From JABCYV01 sp963696025 (GTDB lineage Bacteria > Acidobacteriota > Terriglobia > Terriglobales > Acidobacteriaceae), in the NCBI GenBank assembly GCA_963696025.1, contig CAVOII010000019.1:1-64000 (forward strand): a DNA stretch of 64,000 bases. Direction: 5' to 3'. Positions within the stretch are counted from its first letter, which is position 1, and every line of letters begins with the position of its first letter. Positions 37,193-45,471 of this stretch are shown here, piece by piece. The notes under the pieces were generated by a model, which worked only from the letters and a program-made list of their open reading frames with translations, was not told where the DNA came from and ran no database searches. A program made the position numbers and the translations under genes.

Positions 37193-37657
37193 TCATAAAT
37201 TTTGCAACGACCGTGGCAGGAGCGGAGCCAACGAATAAGCGCCGGGGCCGGTCAGTAGGAACGCGATGGCCAGCAGTAATTGCGTGAAGGTATACTCCAT
37301 GCCACCATTGCCGATGTCAAAACCTTTGGGAAGATGGACGGTGAAGATGGCTCCGAGCATAACGATGACGATGCAGAGCGCTCCTAGCCGAAACAAGACA
37401 CCGGTCAGAATCGCCAGCCCGCCGCCAAACTGCGCCAGTCCGATGAGGTATCCCACGATGACCGGCCAGTGGTGGCCGATTGCAAATTGGCCGGGACCCA
37501 GACCGCCGAAGGCGCCGAACAGAATCTGACTTCCGTGAAAAAGGAATGCTGCGGCACTGGCGATTCGGAGGATCAGGAGCGCGGCGTTGATGCGCGCTGC
37601 CGGTAGCACGGGTGAGCTCATTTTGGTCGGAATCTCTTTTGTTCCGAGAGCGAGCAC
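37193..37657 (-). CDS. DoxX-family membrane protein
   Basis: 154 residues (or 142 from the ATG at 37621). Four transmembrane helices are evident, with the DoxX pattern: ILRIASAAAFLFHGSQILFG at the start, VGYLIGLAQFGGGLAILTGV, LCIVIVMLGAIFTVH and FTQLLLAIAFLLTGPGAYSL. DoxX proteins are small integral membrane proteins linked to redox and thiol metabolism. A second member is encoded at 41571. Confidence 0.87.
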   Translation of the reverse strand: MLALGTKEIPTKMSSPVLPAARINAALLILRIASAAAFLFHGSQILFGAFGGLGPGQFAIGHHWPVIVGYLIGLAQFGGGLAILTGVLFRLGALCIVIVMLGAIFTVHLPKGFDIGNGGMEYTFTQLLLAIAFLLTGPGAYSLAPLLPRSLQNL

Positions 37658-37732
37658 ATTCTACACGCGCTTTCATTGATCGGGACAGTGCGGAACAACT
37701 TTGGTAGTGGGCTGTCCTCACTGGATGGAGCA

Positions 37733-37762
37733 AGAAAAGTGCGGAGTCCATCGACTCCGCAC
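37733..37762 (-). terminator. rho-independent terminator of the epoxide hydrolase gene
   Basis: GTGCGGAGT (37739-37747) pairs with ACTCCGCAC (37754-37762), a 9-bp stem with a 6-base loop. Read on the minus strand it is followed by TTTTCTT. It lies 22 bases after the stop of the epoxide hydrolase gene. Confidence 0.7.
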
Positions 37763-37784
37763 AAGGTTTATTGACAAGCCGCGA

Positions 37785-39035
37785 CTACGCTGCTTTTGCT
37801 ACTTTGCGCAGTGATCGGAAACCCGCGCGAACCTCTTCTGAAAGGAGTTTCGGCTGTTCAAAGGCCGCAAAGTGCCCACCTTTGGGGAGCCGGTTGTAAT
37901 GGATGAGCTTAGGATACGCTTTCTCCGCCCAGCTCCGTGGAGCAGGATAGAGTTCGTCAGGGAAGACGCTCACGGCAACCGGGGTGGAGACGCCTTTCGC
38001 ACTGAAATACCCGAGTTTGCCCCAATTTTCCCAATAGAGACGGGCGCCAGAAAGCGCCGTGTTCGTCAACCAGGTGATCGTGATGTTGTCGAGGATGTCG
38101 TCGCGCGTGAGGCCTTCGGATTTTCCCTCAAAGACGCGTGAGATCAGCTCATAGCTGCGCGCGTCGTGATCAAGGATATAAGCTGCCAAGCCGACGGGTG
38201 AGTCCGCGATTCCGTACAACGTCTGCGGTCGCAGCCCCATCTGGAACCCGTAGGCGATGCCCTTTTGATATACGAACTGCAAACGCTCGTAAGCGACTTT
38301 CTCATCGGCTGAGAGACCCGAGGGCGCCGGCGCCCCGGAAAAAGCCGCCTTGTCAATGTCGACTGGAAAGATGCCAGGCATGTTGGTGTGAATGCCGAGC
38401 AACTCCGGAGGCGCGTCCACGCCCATTTGTTCGGTGATGACCGCGCCCCAATCGCCGCCTTGCGCCACGAATTGCGTGTACCCGAGGCGCTTCATTAGCA
38501 CGACCCAGGCACGCGCGATGTGGGCAACATCCCAACCGGTGGTGGTCGGTTTGCCTGAGTATCCGTAGCCCGGCATTGATGGGATCACCATATGGAATGC
38601 ATCGGATGTATTTCCGCCGTGTGCTGTGGGATTGGTGAGAGGATCGACGATCTTAAGCTGTTCGATGATCGAGCCGGGCCATCCGTGCGTAACGATCAGC
38701 GGCAACGCATTTTCGTGTTTTGAACGGACGTGAATGAAATGAATGTCCAGTCCATCGATCTCCGTGATGAATTGGGGTAGAGCGTTCAGGCGCGCTTCAA
38801 CTTTCCGCCAATCGTATTCTTTTGCCCAAAAGCTCGCGAGCGCTTGAGTCGTGTCGAGCTGCACGCCTTGCGATGCATCCGCGACGGTTTCCCGCTCGGG
38901 CCACTTGGTTGCGTTGATGCGCCTGCGCAATTCGCTAAGTTCCGCTTCCGCAACATTCACATGAGGAAACGGACGAATTGCATTCTTGTCCGATGCCTGC
39001 CCGCCGCCTCGTTGTGTAGTACTGGCTTGGGCCAT
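37785..39035 (-). CDS. epoxide hydrolase (EHN-domain alpha/beta-hydrolase)
   Basis: 416 residues from ATG 39035, with AAGGAGG upstream. The N-terminal EHN domain (RPFPHVNVAEAELSELRRRI, NALPQFITEIDGLDIHFIHV) is that of microsomal-type epoxide hydrolases. The core has the oxyanion HGWPGS, the nucleophile Asp in VAQGGDWGAVI, tyrosines contacting the epoxide and a late His in PKGGHFAAFEQP. It would open epoxides to diols, using a covalent ester intermediate; the natural substrate is unknown. A terminator follows. Confidence 0.9.
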   Translation of the reverse strand: MAQASTTQRGGGQASDKNAIRPFPHVNVAEAELSELRRRINATKWPERETVADASQGVQLDTTQALASFWAKEYDWRKVEARLNALPQFITEIDGLDIHFIHVRSKHENALPLIVTHGWPGSIIEQLKIVDPLTNPTAHGGNTSDAFHMVIPSMPGYGYSGKPTTTGWDVAHIARAWVVLMKRLGYTQFVAQGGDWGAVITEQMGVDAPPELLGIHTNMPGIFPVDIDKAAFSGAPAPSGLSADEKVAYERLQFVYQKGIAYGFQMGLRPQTLYGIADSPVGLAAYILDHDARSYELISRVFEGKSEGLTRDDILDNITITWLTNTALSGARLYWENWGKLGYFSAKGVSTPVAVSVFPDELYPAPRSWAEKAYPKLIHYNRLPKGGHFAAFEQPKLLSEEVRAGFRSLRKVAKAA

Positions 39036-39354
39036 GGTGTCCTCCTTTTGAGTAGTTTTGGATTTTTTGGTTTGAGTCATGAGCCAACAGTTCAACGCCA
39101 GCCCCGACAACCTGACGCTGGCAGCCGATTATATCTGCCGACTTCGAAATTGTTGTTAACACGTTAGCAATCACAACCCGGGCAACGAGAGAAACGTGAT
39201 GTTACGCCGACAACTCCGGCTCGGAACCTCTGCCCCCGTGTTCCCCTGGAATGAAGTATCTCGTTACTCTCGAGTCGTTAGCGTGGCGGCCATACGTGAG
39301 GGCAATTCGGAACCGAAGCTCGCTGCTTCGAATCAGCGATCCACTTGTGGCAAC

Positions 39355-39561
39355 CTAATCTGGCTCTCTGCGACTCTTTTTTCGAGCACGCTTTCGCGCC
39401 AAAGCTTGCTTCAGGCGCTTCTTCTCACCCGGCTTCAGGTAGTAGGAGTGACGCTTCACTTCCTTAATTATGTCTTCCGTCTGAACCTTGCGCTTGAACC
39501 GACGCAGAGCATTCTCCAACGACTCACCCTCTTGCAGTCGAACTTCTGCCAAACTGATCAC
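39355..39561 (-). CDS. rpsU: 30S ribosomal protein S21
   Basis: 68 residues from GTG 39561, chosen because conservation starts at ISLAEVRLQEG; the frame is open to 39603. The S21 signature is GESLENALRRFKRKVQTED, followed by a long basic C-terminus (KPGEKKRLKQALARKRARKK). S21 binds the small subunit near the 16S 3' end and helps mRNA recruitment. Lone S21 copies outside ribosomal operons are common in this type of genome. A tiny acidic ORF with a good ribosome-binding site precedes it. Confidence 0.88.
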   Translation of the reverse strand: MISLAEVRLQEGESLENALRRFKRKVQTEDIIKEVKRHSYYLKPGEKKRLKQALARKRARKKSRREPD

Positions 39562-39599
39562 CCCCAAACGCGTCCTGATGGGACAAATTTGAGCATACA

Positions 39600-39728
39600 T
39601 CACTCCGAGTAGCCATCATCATCGTCATCATCGTCATCCTCGTTGTCGTCGCCTTCGTCTTCCTCTTCGTCTTCCTCGGGCTCTTGTCGAAGGAGGGCAT
39701 CTGCAGCTACTCGAGCGAGAGAAGTCAT
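39600..39728 (-). CDS. small highly acidic protein, unknown function
   Basis: 42 residues from ATG 39728, supported by AGGAGG five bases upstream. The sequence begins MTSLARVAADALLRQEPEED and ends in a long Asp/Glu run then GYSE. It immediately precedes rpsU, suggesting co-transcription. No family is recognised. An acidic companion to a basic ribosomal protein is suggestive but unproven. It may be overlooked by gene callers because of low complexity. Confidence 0.5.
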   Translation of the reverse strand: MTSLARVAADALLRQEPEEDEEEDEGDDNEDDDDDDDDGYSE

Positions 39729-39819
39729 GACTCCTCCTGAGGGCAGGCCCCTCGCGAACATTTTACGCTCGTGGCTTGTGGGAACAAACTGCGGGGGAGA
39801 ATTGCTGTCGTAGCCAGGC

Positions 39820-41374
39820 GTGGGTGTTGAAAAAGTCACCGTGATTAGCACGCGGAGTGGCGGCAGAAGCGTGTTACAAGGAAGTAATCCTTGCATGCTC
39901 TGTTGGATCACCATTCTTGGAGGCCTGCTCATCATGATGGGGCAACATTCTCGCTCGGAAGCGTTGTTCTACTACTTCCGCTTGGACGATCAAGTTCCTG
40001 AGACCCACCTGCTGCGGCTGATCGAAAAACACATCAGCTTTGCCTTCGTGCGTGAAAGGCTGAAAGATAGTTACAGCGAGACCGGTCGGCCGTCGATTGA
40101 TCCCGAACTTCTGCTGCGCATGCTTCTGATCGGCTATCTATACGGCATTACCAGCGAGCGGAAACTGGTCGAGGAACTGCGCATGCATCTGGCGTGGCGC
40201 TGGTTTACAGGGCTGGGCTTCGATCAGGAGATCCCGCACCACTCTACATTTTCCAAGAATCGGCACGGAAGATTCCAGGAGTCGAAGCTGTTCGAGCAAC
40301 TGTTTGAAGAAATCGTGGCGCGCTGTCTGGAAGCGGGACTGGTGCGCGGAGATGACTTGTCGGTGGACGGCAGTTTCGTCGAGGCGAATGCCAGCAAGGA
40401 GAGCCGCATTCCACGCGAGCAGCTAGCGGAAGCGGCGCAGGTGAACCAAACTGTGCGCCAGTACTTGGTGGAATTAGAGCAGCAGAATCCGACCGACGAG
40501 CCAGTGCATGAGCAGAAACTGGTGTCCACAACCGATCCCGACGCGACCTACGCGACCAAGGGTGGGACTCCGGCCCGGCTGGGGTATTACGACAACTATC
40601 TGGTGGATAACCACAGTTGCGTGATCGTGGGAGTGCAAGCCACTGCCGCCCGGATGAGTCAGGAGACGGTGGCCGCACAAGACATGCTGGCTCGCTTCGC
40701 CCGATGGCAAGGACGCGATCCCGAGTCGGTGGTTGCTGATGCCACTTACGGCAACGGCGAGTTCTTGCAGTGGTTAACGGAGCGGGGGATCAAACCCTAT
40801 ATGCGCACTCGGGACAGCGCTCTCCGCAAGAACAACCCACTCTACGGTCCTGAGCGTTTCACCTTTGTTCCAGAAAGCAACAGCTATCGCTGCCCCGCAG
40901 GTCAGCCACTCAACTTCGTCGGTTTGAATGTCAGAAATCGGACCCATGCCTACATCGGAAGCCGCAAACGTTGCGGTGCGTGTTCGCAAAAGGCGAAATG
41001 CACCACGGGCCAGTACAAATATCTCGCCATCCACATCCACGAACCCGCCCGGCAACGCGCTCGCGACTTGGCCTGCACGCCAGGTTTCACGAGCGCACAA
41101 CGGGAAAGGAAGAAGGTGGAAGCGCTGTTCGCGGAACTTAAGAATCAGATCGGACTTCGTCGCCTACGCCTGCGGAGATTAAAGTTTGTTCGCGAGCAGT
41201 TCTTCCTGGCTGCGGCTGCGCAAAACCTCAAGCGCTTGGTCCGCTTCCTCAGCCAAAGGCCGCAGCCGCCGCTGCCTGCAACGATCTAGTCGTCCGCTCG
41301 CAGGAAACTGTTCCTCGCTGCGCTAACTTACACAGCACAACAGTACTTCCGAGCAATCCTTTTTCAACACCCAC
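39820..41374 (+). mobile_element. complete IS1182-like insertion sequence
   Basis: Perfect 16-bp terminal inverted repeats: GTGGGTGTTGAAAAAG at 39820-39835 and its reverse complement at 41359-41374. AGGC flanks both ends (39816-39819 and 41375-41378), a 4-bp target duplication. One full-length transposase lies inside. The insertion is upstream of the small acidic gene and rpsU, within what was probably their promoter region. Confidence 0.87.
39934..41289 (+). CDS. IS1182-like transposase
   Basis: 451 residues from ATG 39934 (GGAGG upstream). The N-terminal DUF772 region (DDQVPETHLLRLIEKHISFA, GRPSIDPELLLRMLLIGYLYG, HHSTFSKNRHGRF) is followed by the DDE core: DDLSVDGSFVEANASK, VVADATYGNGEFLQ and a Glu in KKVEALFAELKNQIGLRRLR. 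A Cys cluster (CGACSQKAKCT) lies before the last motif, as usual in this group. The gene is intact, so the element may still be mobile. Confidence 0.9.
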   Translation: MMGQHSRSEALFYYFRLDDQVPETHLLRLIEKHISFAFVRERLKDSYSETGRPSIDPELLLRMLLIGYLYGITSERKLVEELRMHLAWRWFTGLGFDQEIPHHSTFSKNRHGRFQESKLFEQLFEEIVARCLEAGLVRGDDLSVDGSFVEANASKESRIPREQLAEAAQVNQTVRQYLVELEQQNPTDEPVHEQKLVSTTDPDATYATKGGTPARLGYYDNYLVDNHSCVIVGVQATAARMSQETVAAQDMLARFARWQGRDPESVVADATYGNGEFLQWLTERGIKPYMRTRDSALRKNNPLYGPERFTFVPESNSYRCPAGQPLNFVGLNVRNRTHAYIGSRKRCGACSQKAKCTTGQYKYLAIHIHEPARQRARDLACTPGFTSAQRERKKVEALFAELKNQIGLRRLRLRRLKFVREQFFLAAAAQNLKRLVRFLSQRPQPPLPATI

Positions 41375-41570
41375 AGGCGATTACACCATTAATCCTAAAC
41401 TGCCCTGTGCGTGGGTACGGTCACCGATGGCCCGAGTAGTGTCGCCTGCAAGTGCGAGTGGCCGTTGCTACTAAAACAATCTCGATAAAAAGAATCCTTA
41501 TATAAGGGTAATCATCTCATCTCTTGTCTGTCCCAACCGGGGCAGCAAGCCTGCGATGGAGGGAATTTCT

Positions 41571-42056
41571 ATGTTTCGCAAACTGATGGCCACGAACAAC
41601 GACGCTGCCATAACCGTTCTTCGATTGGTGTTGGGAGTGGTGTTTTTCGCGCACGGCGCCCAGAAGCTGCTGGGGTGGTTTGGTGGATACGGATTCACCG
41701 GCACGATGGGCTTCTTCACCGGCATGATGCACATTCCCGCACCATTCGCGGTTCTGGCAATTGCGGCGGAATTCCTCGGTGGATTAGGTCTTATCTTCGG
41801 ACTGTTCACTCGTGTTGCGGCCTTTGGAATCTTTTGCAACATGCTCGTAGCCGTGGCAATGGTCCATCATCAGTTCGGCTTCTTTATGAACTGGGCGGGG
41901 ACGCAAAAGGGAGAGGGTTTTGAGTTCCACCTTCTGACACTGGCGATTACGGTCTTCTTGATGATTCGCGGCGCAGGTGCAGCTTCCGTCGATAGCCTGT
42001 TGTCTTCCCCTGAGAAGAACAGCATCAGGACCCAGGTGCGGTCCCAAGCAGCCTGA
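41571..42056 (+). CDS. DoxX-family membrane protein
   Basis: 161 residues from ATG 41571 with GAGGGA upstream (an in-frame ATG at 41556 is weaker). Four transmembrane segments with the classical pattern: VLRLVLGVVFFAHGAQKLLG, GFFTGMMHIPAPFAVLAIAA, GLGLIFGLFTRVAAFGIFCN and LLTLAITVFLMIRG. It is the first gene of a likely operon with MarR, FMN reductase and LLM oxidoreductase, the usual setting of DoxX in quinone or electrophile stress. Confidence 0.9.
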   Translation: MFRKLMATNNDAAITVLRLVLGVVFFAHGAQKLLGWFGGYGFTGTMGFFTGMMHIPAPFAVLAIAAEFLGGLGLIFGLFTRVAAFGIFCNMLVAVAMVHHQFGFFMNWAGTQKGEGFEFHLLTLAITVFLMIRGAGAASVDSLLSSPEKNSIRTQVRSQAA

Positions 42057-42068
42057 GTAGGAACAACG

Positions 42069-42566
42069 ATGACGAAGAGTTATGCCATTACCGCGCCGCG
42101 TCTCTGGTTGGTGATGATGAGGAGCCAACGGGCGTTAGCGCGCCTGGCTGAGGAGAGCATCACGAACGCGGGACTATGCCTGACAGATTTCGCCGCTCTC
42201 GAAGCCCTGTTACACAAGGGCCAGCTCACGATCTCGGAAATCCAGCAAAAGGTGCTCCTGGCCAGCGGCTCGATGACTGCGGCAGTTGACCGCCTCGAGA
42301 AACTCGGCTTAGTTGTTCGCAAGTCGAGCCCAACTGATCGACGAGCGCGCGTCGTTCACCTGACTGCGGAAGGAAAGCGCCTGGCGGTATCGTGTTTCGA
42401 GCGGCATGCAAAAGACCTTGAGGCGCTCATGTCTGCCCTGTCCCAGGAGGAGAAGGAACAACTGTACGAATCGCTTAAGAAGCTCGGGCTACTGGCAGCG
42501 GAGAAACTTAACCACCAAGAAGGCAGGGTCAACAGCAGTAGAAAACAAGTTAGGAAATGGTCATAG
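42069..42566 (+). CDS. MarR-family transcriptional regulator
   Basis: 165 residues starting 12 bases after doxX. The winged helix is clear: LTISEIQQKVLLASGSMTAA, VDRLEKLGLVVRKSSPTDRR, ARVVHLTAEGKRLA; the flanking helices mediate dimerisation. MarR repressors next to DoxX and flavin reductases usually respond to phenolic or quinone ligands, so it probably represses its own operon. The next gene follows after 53 bases. Confidence 0.9.
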   Translation: MTKSYAITAPRLWLVMMRSQRALARLAEESITNAGLCLTDFAALEALLHKGQLTISEIQQKVLLASGSMTAAVDRLEKLGLVVRKSSPTDRRARVVHLTAEGKRLAVSCFERHAKDLEALMSALSQEEKEQLYESLKKLGLLAAEKLNHQEGRVNSSRKQVRKWS

Positions 42567-42619
42567 AGTTCGAGGCACCACGAATACCTGAAGAACGCAC
42601 CCGAAGGGAGAAAGAGGAG

Positions 42620-43183
42620 ATGCTGAAAGTTGGAATCATCGTCGGTAGTACGAGACCGGGACGGAAAGCCGCGGCCGTCGCAAAATGGGCACACGACATT
42701 CTGAAAAGCCGCAAGGATGCGGGGTTTGAGATGGTCGATATCGAGGATTACAAGCTGCCGCTCCTCGATGAGCCTATGCCGCCCGCAATGCATCAGTACA
42801 GCAAACCTCACACGAAGGCTTGGAGCGAGAAAATTGCTTCGCTCGACGCCTACATTTTTGTCACCCCTGAATACAACCATGCCACCTCGGCGTCGTTAAA
42901 GAACGCGATCGATTTTCTCTACCACGAATGGAACAACAAAGCTGCAGGATTTATTGGATATGGCGGCGCTGGTGGTGTTCGAGCTGTAGAGAACTTGAGG
43001 CTAGTGATGGGCGAACTCAAAGTCGCGGACGTACGAGCCCAGGTGTCGCTTTCGCTGTTTACCGACTTCGAGAGCTTCACAACCTTTAAGCCGCAGGAAC
43101 AGCACGACAAGGCCGTGCATTTAGTTGCGGACGAAGTGATTGCGTGGAGCGGAGTACTGAAGGCGTTGAGAGGAACTCACTAA
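42620..43183 (+). CDS. NADPH-dependent FMN reductase (flavodoxin-like)
   Basis: 187 residues from ATG 42620, preceded by AAGAGGAG. The phosphate-binding loop VGIIVGSTRPGRKAAAVAKW and the flavin-contacting VTPEYNHATSASLKNAIDFL are typical of the ChrR/SsuE-like family, which reduces FMN, quinones or azo compounds with NAD(P)H. Placed between MarR and an LLM flavin-dependent oxidoreductase, it may supply reduced flavin or detoxify the inducing quinone. Confidence 0.92.
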   Translation: MLKVGIIVGSTRPGRKAAAVAKWAHDILKSRKDAGFEMVDIEDYKLPLLDEPMPPAMHQYSKPHTKAWSEKIASLDAYIFVTPEYNHATSASLKNAIDFLYHEWNNKAAGFIGYGGAGGVRAVENLRLVMGELKVADVRAQVSLSLFTDFESFTTFKPQEQHDKAVHLVADEVIAWSGVLKALRGTH

Positions 43184-43235
43184 GAAGACATTTCCGCAAA
43201 GTCCGCGCTGCGGGACCCAACGTGCGCGGTCACGA

Positions 43236-44306
43236 ATGTCAGGAATCACAAAAATGCAGATCGGTGTCGACAGCTTCGGAGCAGTCATCTCTGAACCGGC
43301 CACGGGTCTGATTTTGAGTCCCGTCCAACGCATACAGAATCTTCTGAAAGAGATTGTGCTCGCCGACCGGGTTGGCCTCGATGTTTTCGGCGTCGGCGAA
43401 CACCATCGGAACGAGTTCGTGGATTCAGCGCCAGTGGTTATCCTGGGCGCGGCGGCTGCTCGCACAAAAAATATTCGCCTGACAAGCGCGGTAACCGTCC
43501 TGAGCGCTACTGACCCCGTCCGCGTCTTTCAGGAATTTGCCACTCTGGACCTGATCTCCCACGGGCGTGCTGAGATCGTTGCGGGACGAGGTTCGTCCAT
43601 AGAGGCCTTTCCACTCTTTGGTTTCGATTTGGACGACTACGACTCGCTCTTCTCAGAAAAGCTGGGTCTTCTGCTCAAGATTCGCGAGAACACCCATGTT
43701 CACTGGACTGGTAAGCACCGCGCACCTCTCACGGGACAGGCGGTCTATCCGCGTCCGCTCCAAAATCCGTTGCCCATTTGGGTCGGCGTCGGGGGAACTC
43801 CTGAATCATTCGTTCGTGCCGGCACGCTCGGACTTCCACTGATGGTCGCCATCATTGGTGGCGAACCCAAGCGATTTCGGCCCCTGGTCGACCTTTACCG
43901 CGAAGCTGGGCGCCGTGCTGGACACTCCGCTGAGAAACTCATCGTGGGCCTTCACGCTATCGGTTTTCTGGGAGACACAACCCAGCAGGCTGCGGAGGAT
44001 TTCTATCCAGGATATGCCCACACGTTCACTGAGATCGGCAAAGAACGCGGCTGGCCCCCGGCGACTCGGGCACAATTTGACGCTCTGCGAGGCCCCACGG
44101 GAGCGCTGCTCATCGGCGATGCCGAAACCGTCGCACAGAAGATACTGTATGTGAATGAAGTCCTCGGCGGTCTTGCCCGTATTACTTTCCAGATGGGTGT
44201 GTCGGCGCTGCCGCACGAGAAGATGTTACGGTCGATCGAGCTTCTGGGAACCAGGGTCGCTCCCATCGCCCGTAAAGAGCTCACTGCTGTCACTTCGCGT
44301 TCCTGA
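43236..44306 (+). CDS. LLM-class flavin-dependent oxidoreductase
   Basis: 356 residues of the bacterial luciferase-like TIM barrel: IVLADRVGLDVFGVGEHHRN, KNIRLTSAVTVLSATDPVRV, LDLISHGRAEIVAGRGSS, PLPIWVGVGGTPESFVRAG and a C-terminal LGGLARITFQMG. It would use reduced FMN or F420 to oxidise or reduce an unknown substrate. It is the last gene of the DoxX-MarR-FMN reductase run, 53 bases after the reductase that could provide FMNH2. Confidence 0.9.
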   Translation: MSGITKMQIGVDSFGAVISEPATGLILSPVQRIQNLLKEIVLADRVGLDVFGVGEHHRNEFVDSAPVVILGAAAARTKNIRLTSAVTVLSATDPVRVFQEFATLDLISHGRAEIVAGRGSSIEAFPLFGFDLDDYDSLFSEKLGLLLKIRENTHVHWTGKHRAPLTGQAVYPRPLQNPLPIWVGVGGTPESFVRAGTLGLPLMVAIIGGEPKRFRPLVDLYREAGRRAGHSAEKLIVGLHAIGFLGDTTQQAAEDFYPGYAHTFTEIGKERGWPPATRAQFDALRGPTGALLIGDAETVAQKILYVNEVLGGLARITFQMGVSALPHEKMLRSIELLGTRVAPIARKELTAVTSRS

Positions 44307-44568
44307 TCGAGAACTCCAATCCATTTTAGAAGAGTGGGGACGTCGTCAACAGCTCCACATTCTTCTGAAGACGCGTATCTCTGCCGTTAGGGTTAGAAAC
44401 ATCCAAACCAAGAGGCAGCTATGGGGTCGCCTTCATCGCGTTCCCGAATCTTCGCAGTTTTACCCGCTACGGTTGGCCTGTCCTTGGGAAATTCGATCAC
44501 CTTCGCCATAACATCATCCCATTCACTCGCACATCACAGAGTTGCTTGAAATCTGCTGCGTATTTGAT

Positions 44569-44598
44569 GCTGTGTGAGACCGTACGGTCTCACACAGC
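44569..44598. promoter_or_regulatory. 30-bp perfect palindrome containing GACCG-N2-CGGTC
   Basis: Positions 44569-44583 are the exact reverse complement of 44584-44598. The arms start GCTGTGTGAGACCG and meet at the central GTAC. No T-run follows, so a terminator is unlikely. Its core GACCGTACGGTC matches the pattern at 26504, 48357 and 52757. It lies in the 375-base gap between LLM and SDR gene ends, where no gene is seen, so it may be an operator of a lost promoter or a strong stem-loop. Confidence 0.55.
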
Positions 44599-44681
44599 CA
44601 AGCCCACCGCGGCGTACGCGGTTGTTGTCATGGCCCTCTCCATCGGAATTGGGCAGCAAGGACCTCTCCTGTTTAACGGGC

Positions 44682-45431
44682 CTACACTTGTGCGAAACCG
44701 CCATCCACAAACAATTCGATTCCAGTGATGTAGCTACTGTCGTCGGATGCAAGAAACACCACGGCCTTAGCGATGTCATCGGGGGTCCCGACCCTGCCGA
44801 GCGGAACACTGCCGGACATCCTTTTCGCCCGCTCCTCGCCTCCAGCTCTGGAAGCCATCAGGCCTTTCAGCCCAGGTGTCTCGATAATACCTGGGCTCAC
44901 GGCGTTCACCCGAATGTGGCGGTCCTTTAAGTCCACCGTCCATGTCCGGGCGAACGAGCGCACGGCCGCTTTGGTGGCGCTATAAACGCTATTTGCTCCC
45001 AACGCTTTACTGGCGACGATGGATGCATTCAGGATGATGGAGGCACCCTCGGGCAGCAGCGGAAGTGCTTTCTGTACTGTGAAAAGCAGGCCTTTCACAT
45101 TGATGTCGAAGATCAAGTTATAGTGCTCCTCAGTCAACTCGCCGAAGGGAACCAACTTCGCAACACCAGCATTGGCAAACACAATATCGAGTTTGCCCTT
45201 CTCCTGCTTGATTTGGGCGAAGAGGCGATCAAGATCGCCAAGGTTCGACACGTCTCCTTGAACGCCGGTCACATTTCTTCCGATCTCTTTTACTGCCGCA
45301 GCCAACTCCGGATCACGGCGCCCCGTTATGAAGACGTACGCGCCCTCGTGTACAAACTGCTTGGCCGTTGCAAGTCCAATGCCGCTATTGCCACCAGTAA
45401 TGAGTGAAATTTTTCCTTCCAGCTTACCCAT
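44682..45431 (-). CDS. short-chain dehydrogenase/reductase
   Basis: 249 residues from ATG 45431 (AAGGAG upstream). Motifs: TGGNSGIGLA, FANAG in place of NNAG, catalytic Ser in LNASIVASKA, YSATKAA and PGIIETP. The C-terminus (ITGIELFVDGGFAQV) is of the glucose-1-dehydrogenase-like classical SDR type. It follows the zinc alcohol dehydrogenase gene by 41 bases in the same direction, so probably in one operon. Confidence 0.92.
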   Translation of the reverse strand: MGKLEGKISLITGGNSGIGLATAKQFVHEGAYVFITGRRDPELAAAVKEIGRNVTGVQGDVSNLGDLDRLFAQIKQEKGKLDIVFANAGVAKLVPFGELTEEHYNLIFDINVKGLLFTVQKALPLLPEGASIILNASIVASKALGANSVYSATKAAVRSFARTWTVDLKDRHIRVNAVSPGIIETPGLKGLMASRAGGEERAKRMSGSVPLGRVGTPDDIAKAVVFLASDDSSYITGIELFVDGGFAQV

Positions 45432-45471
45432 GTATTTTCTCCTTACCTGTCGTGATTGGACCAAAAGGTCC

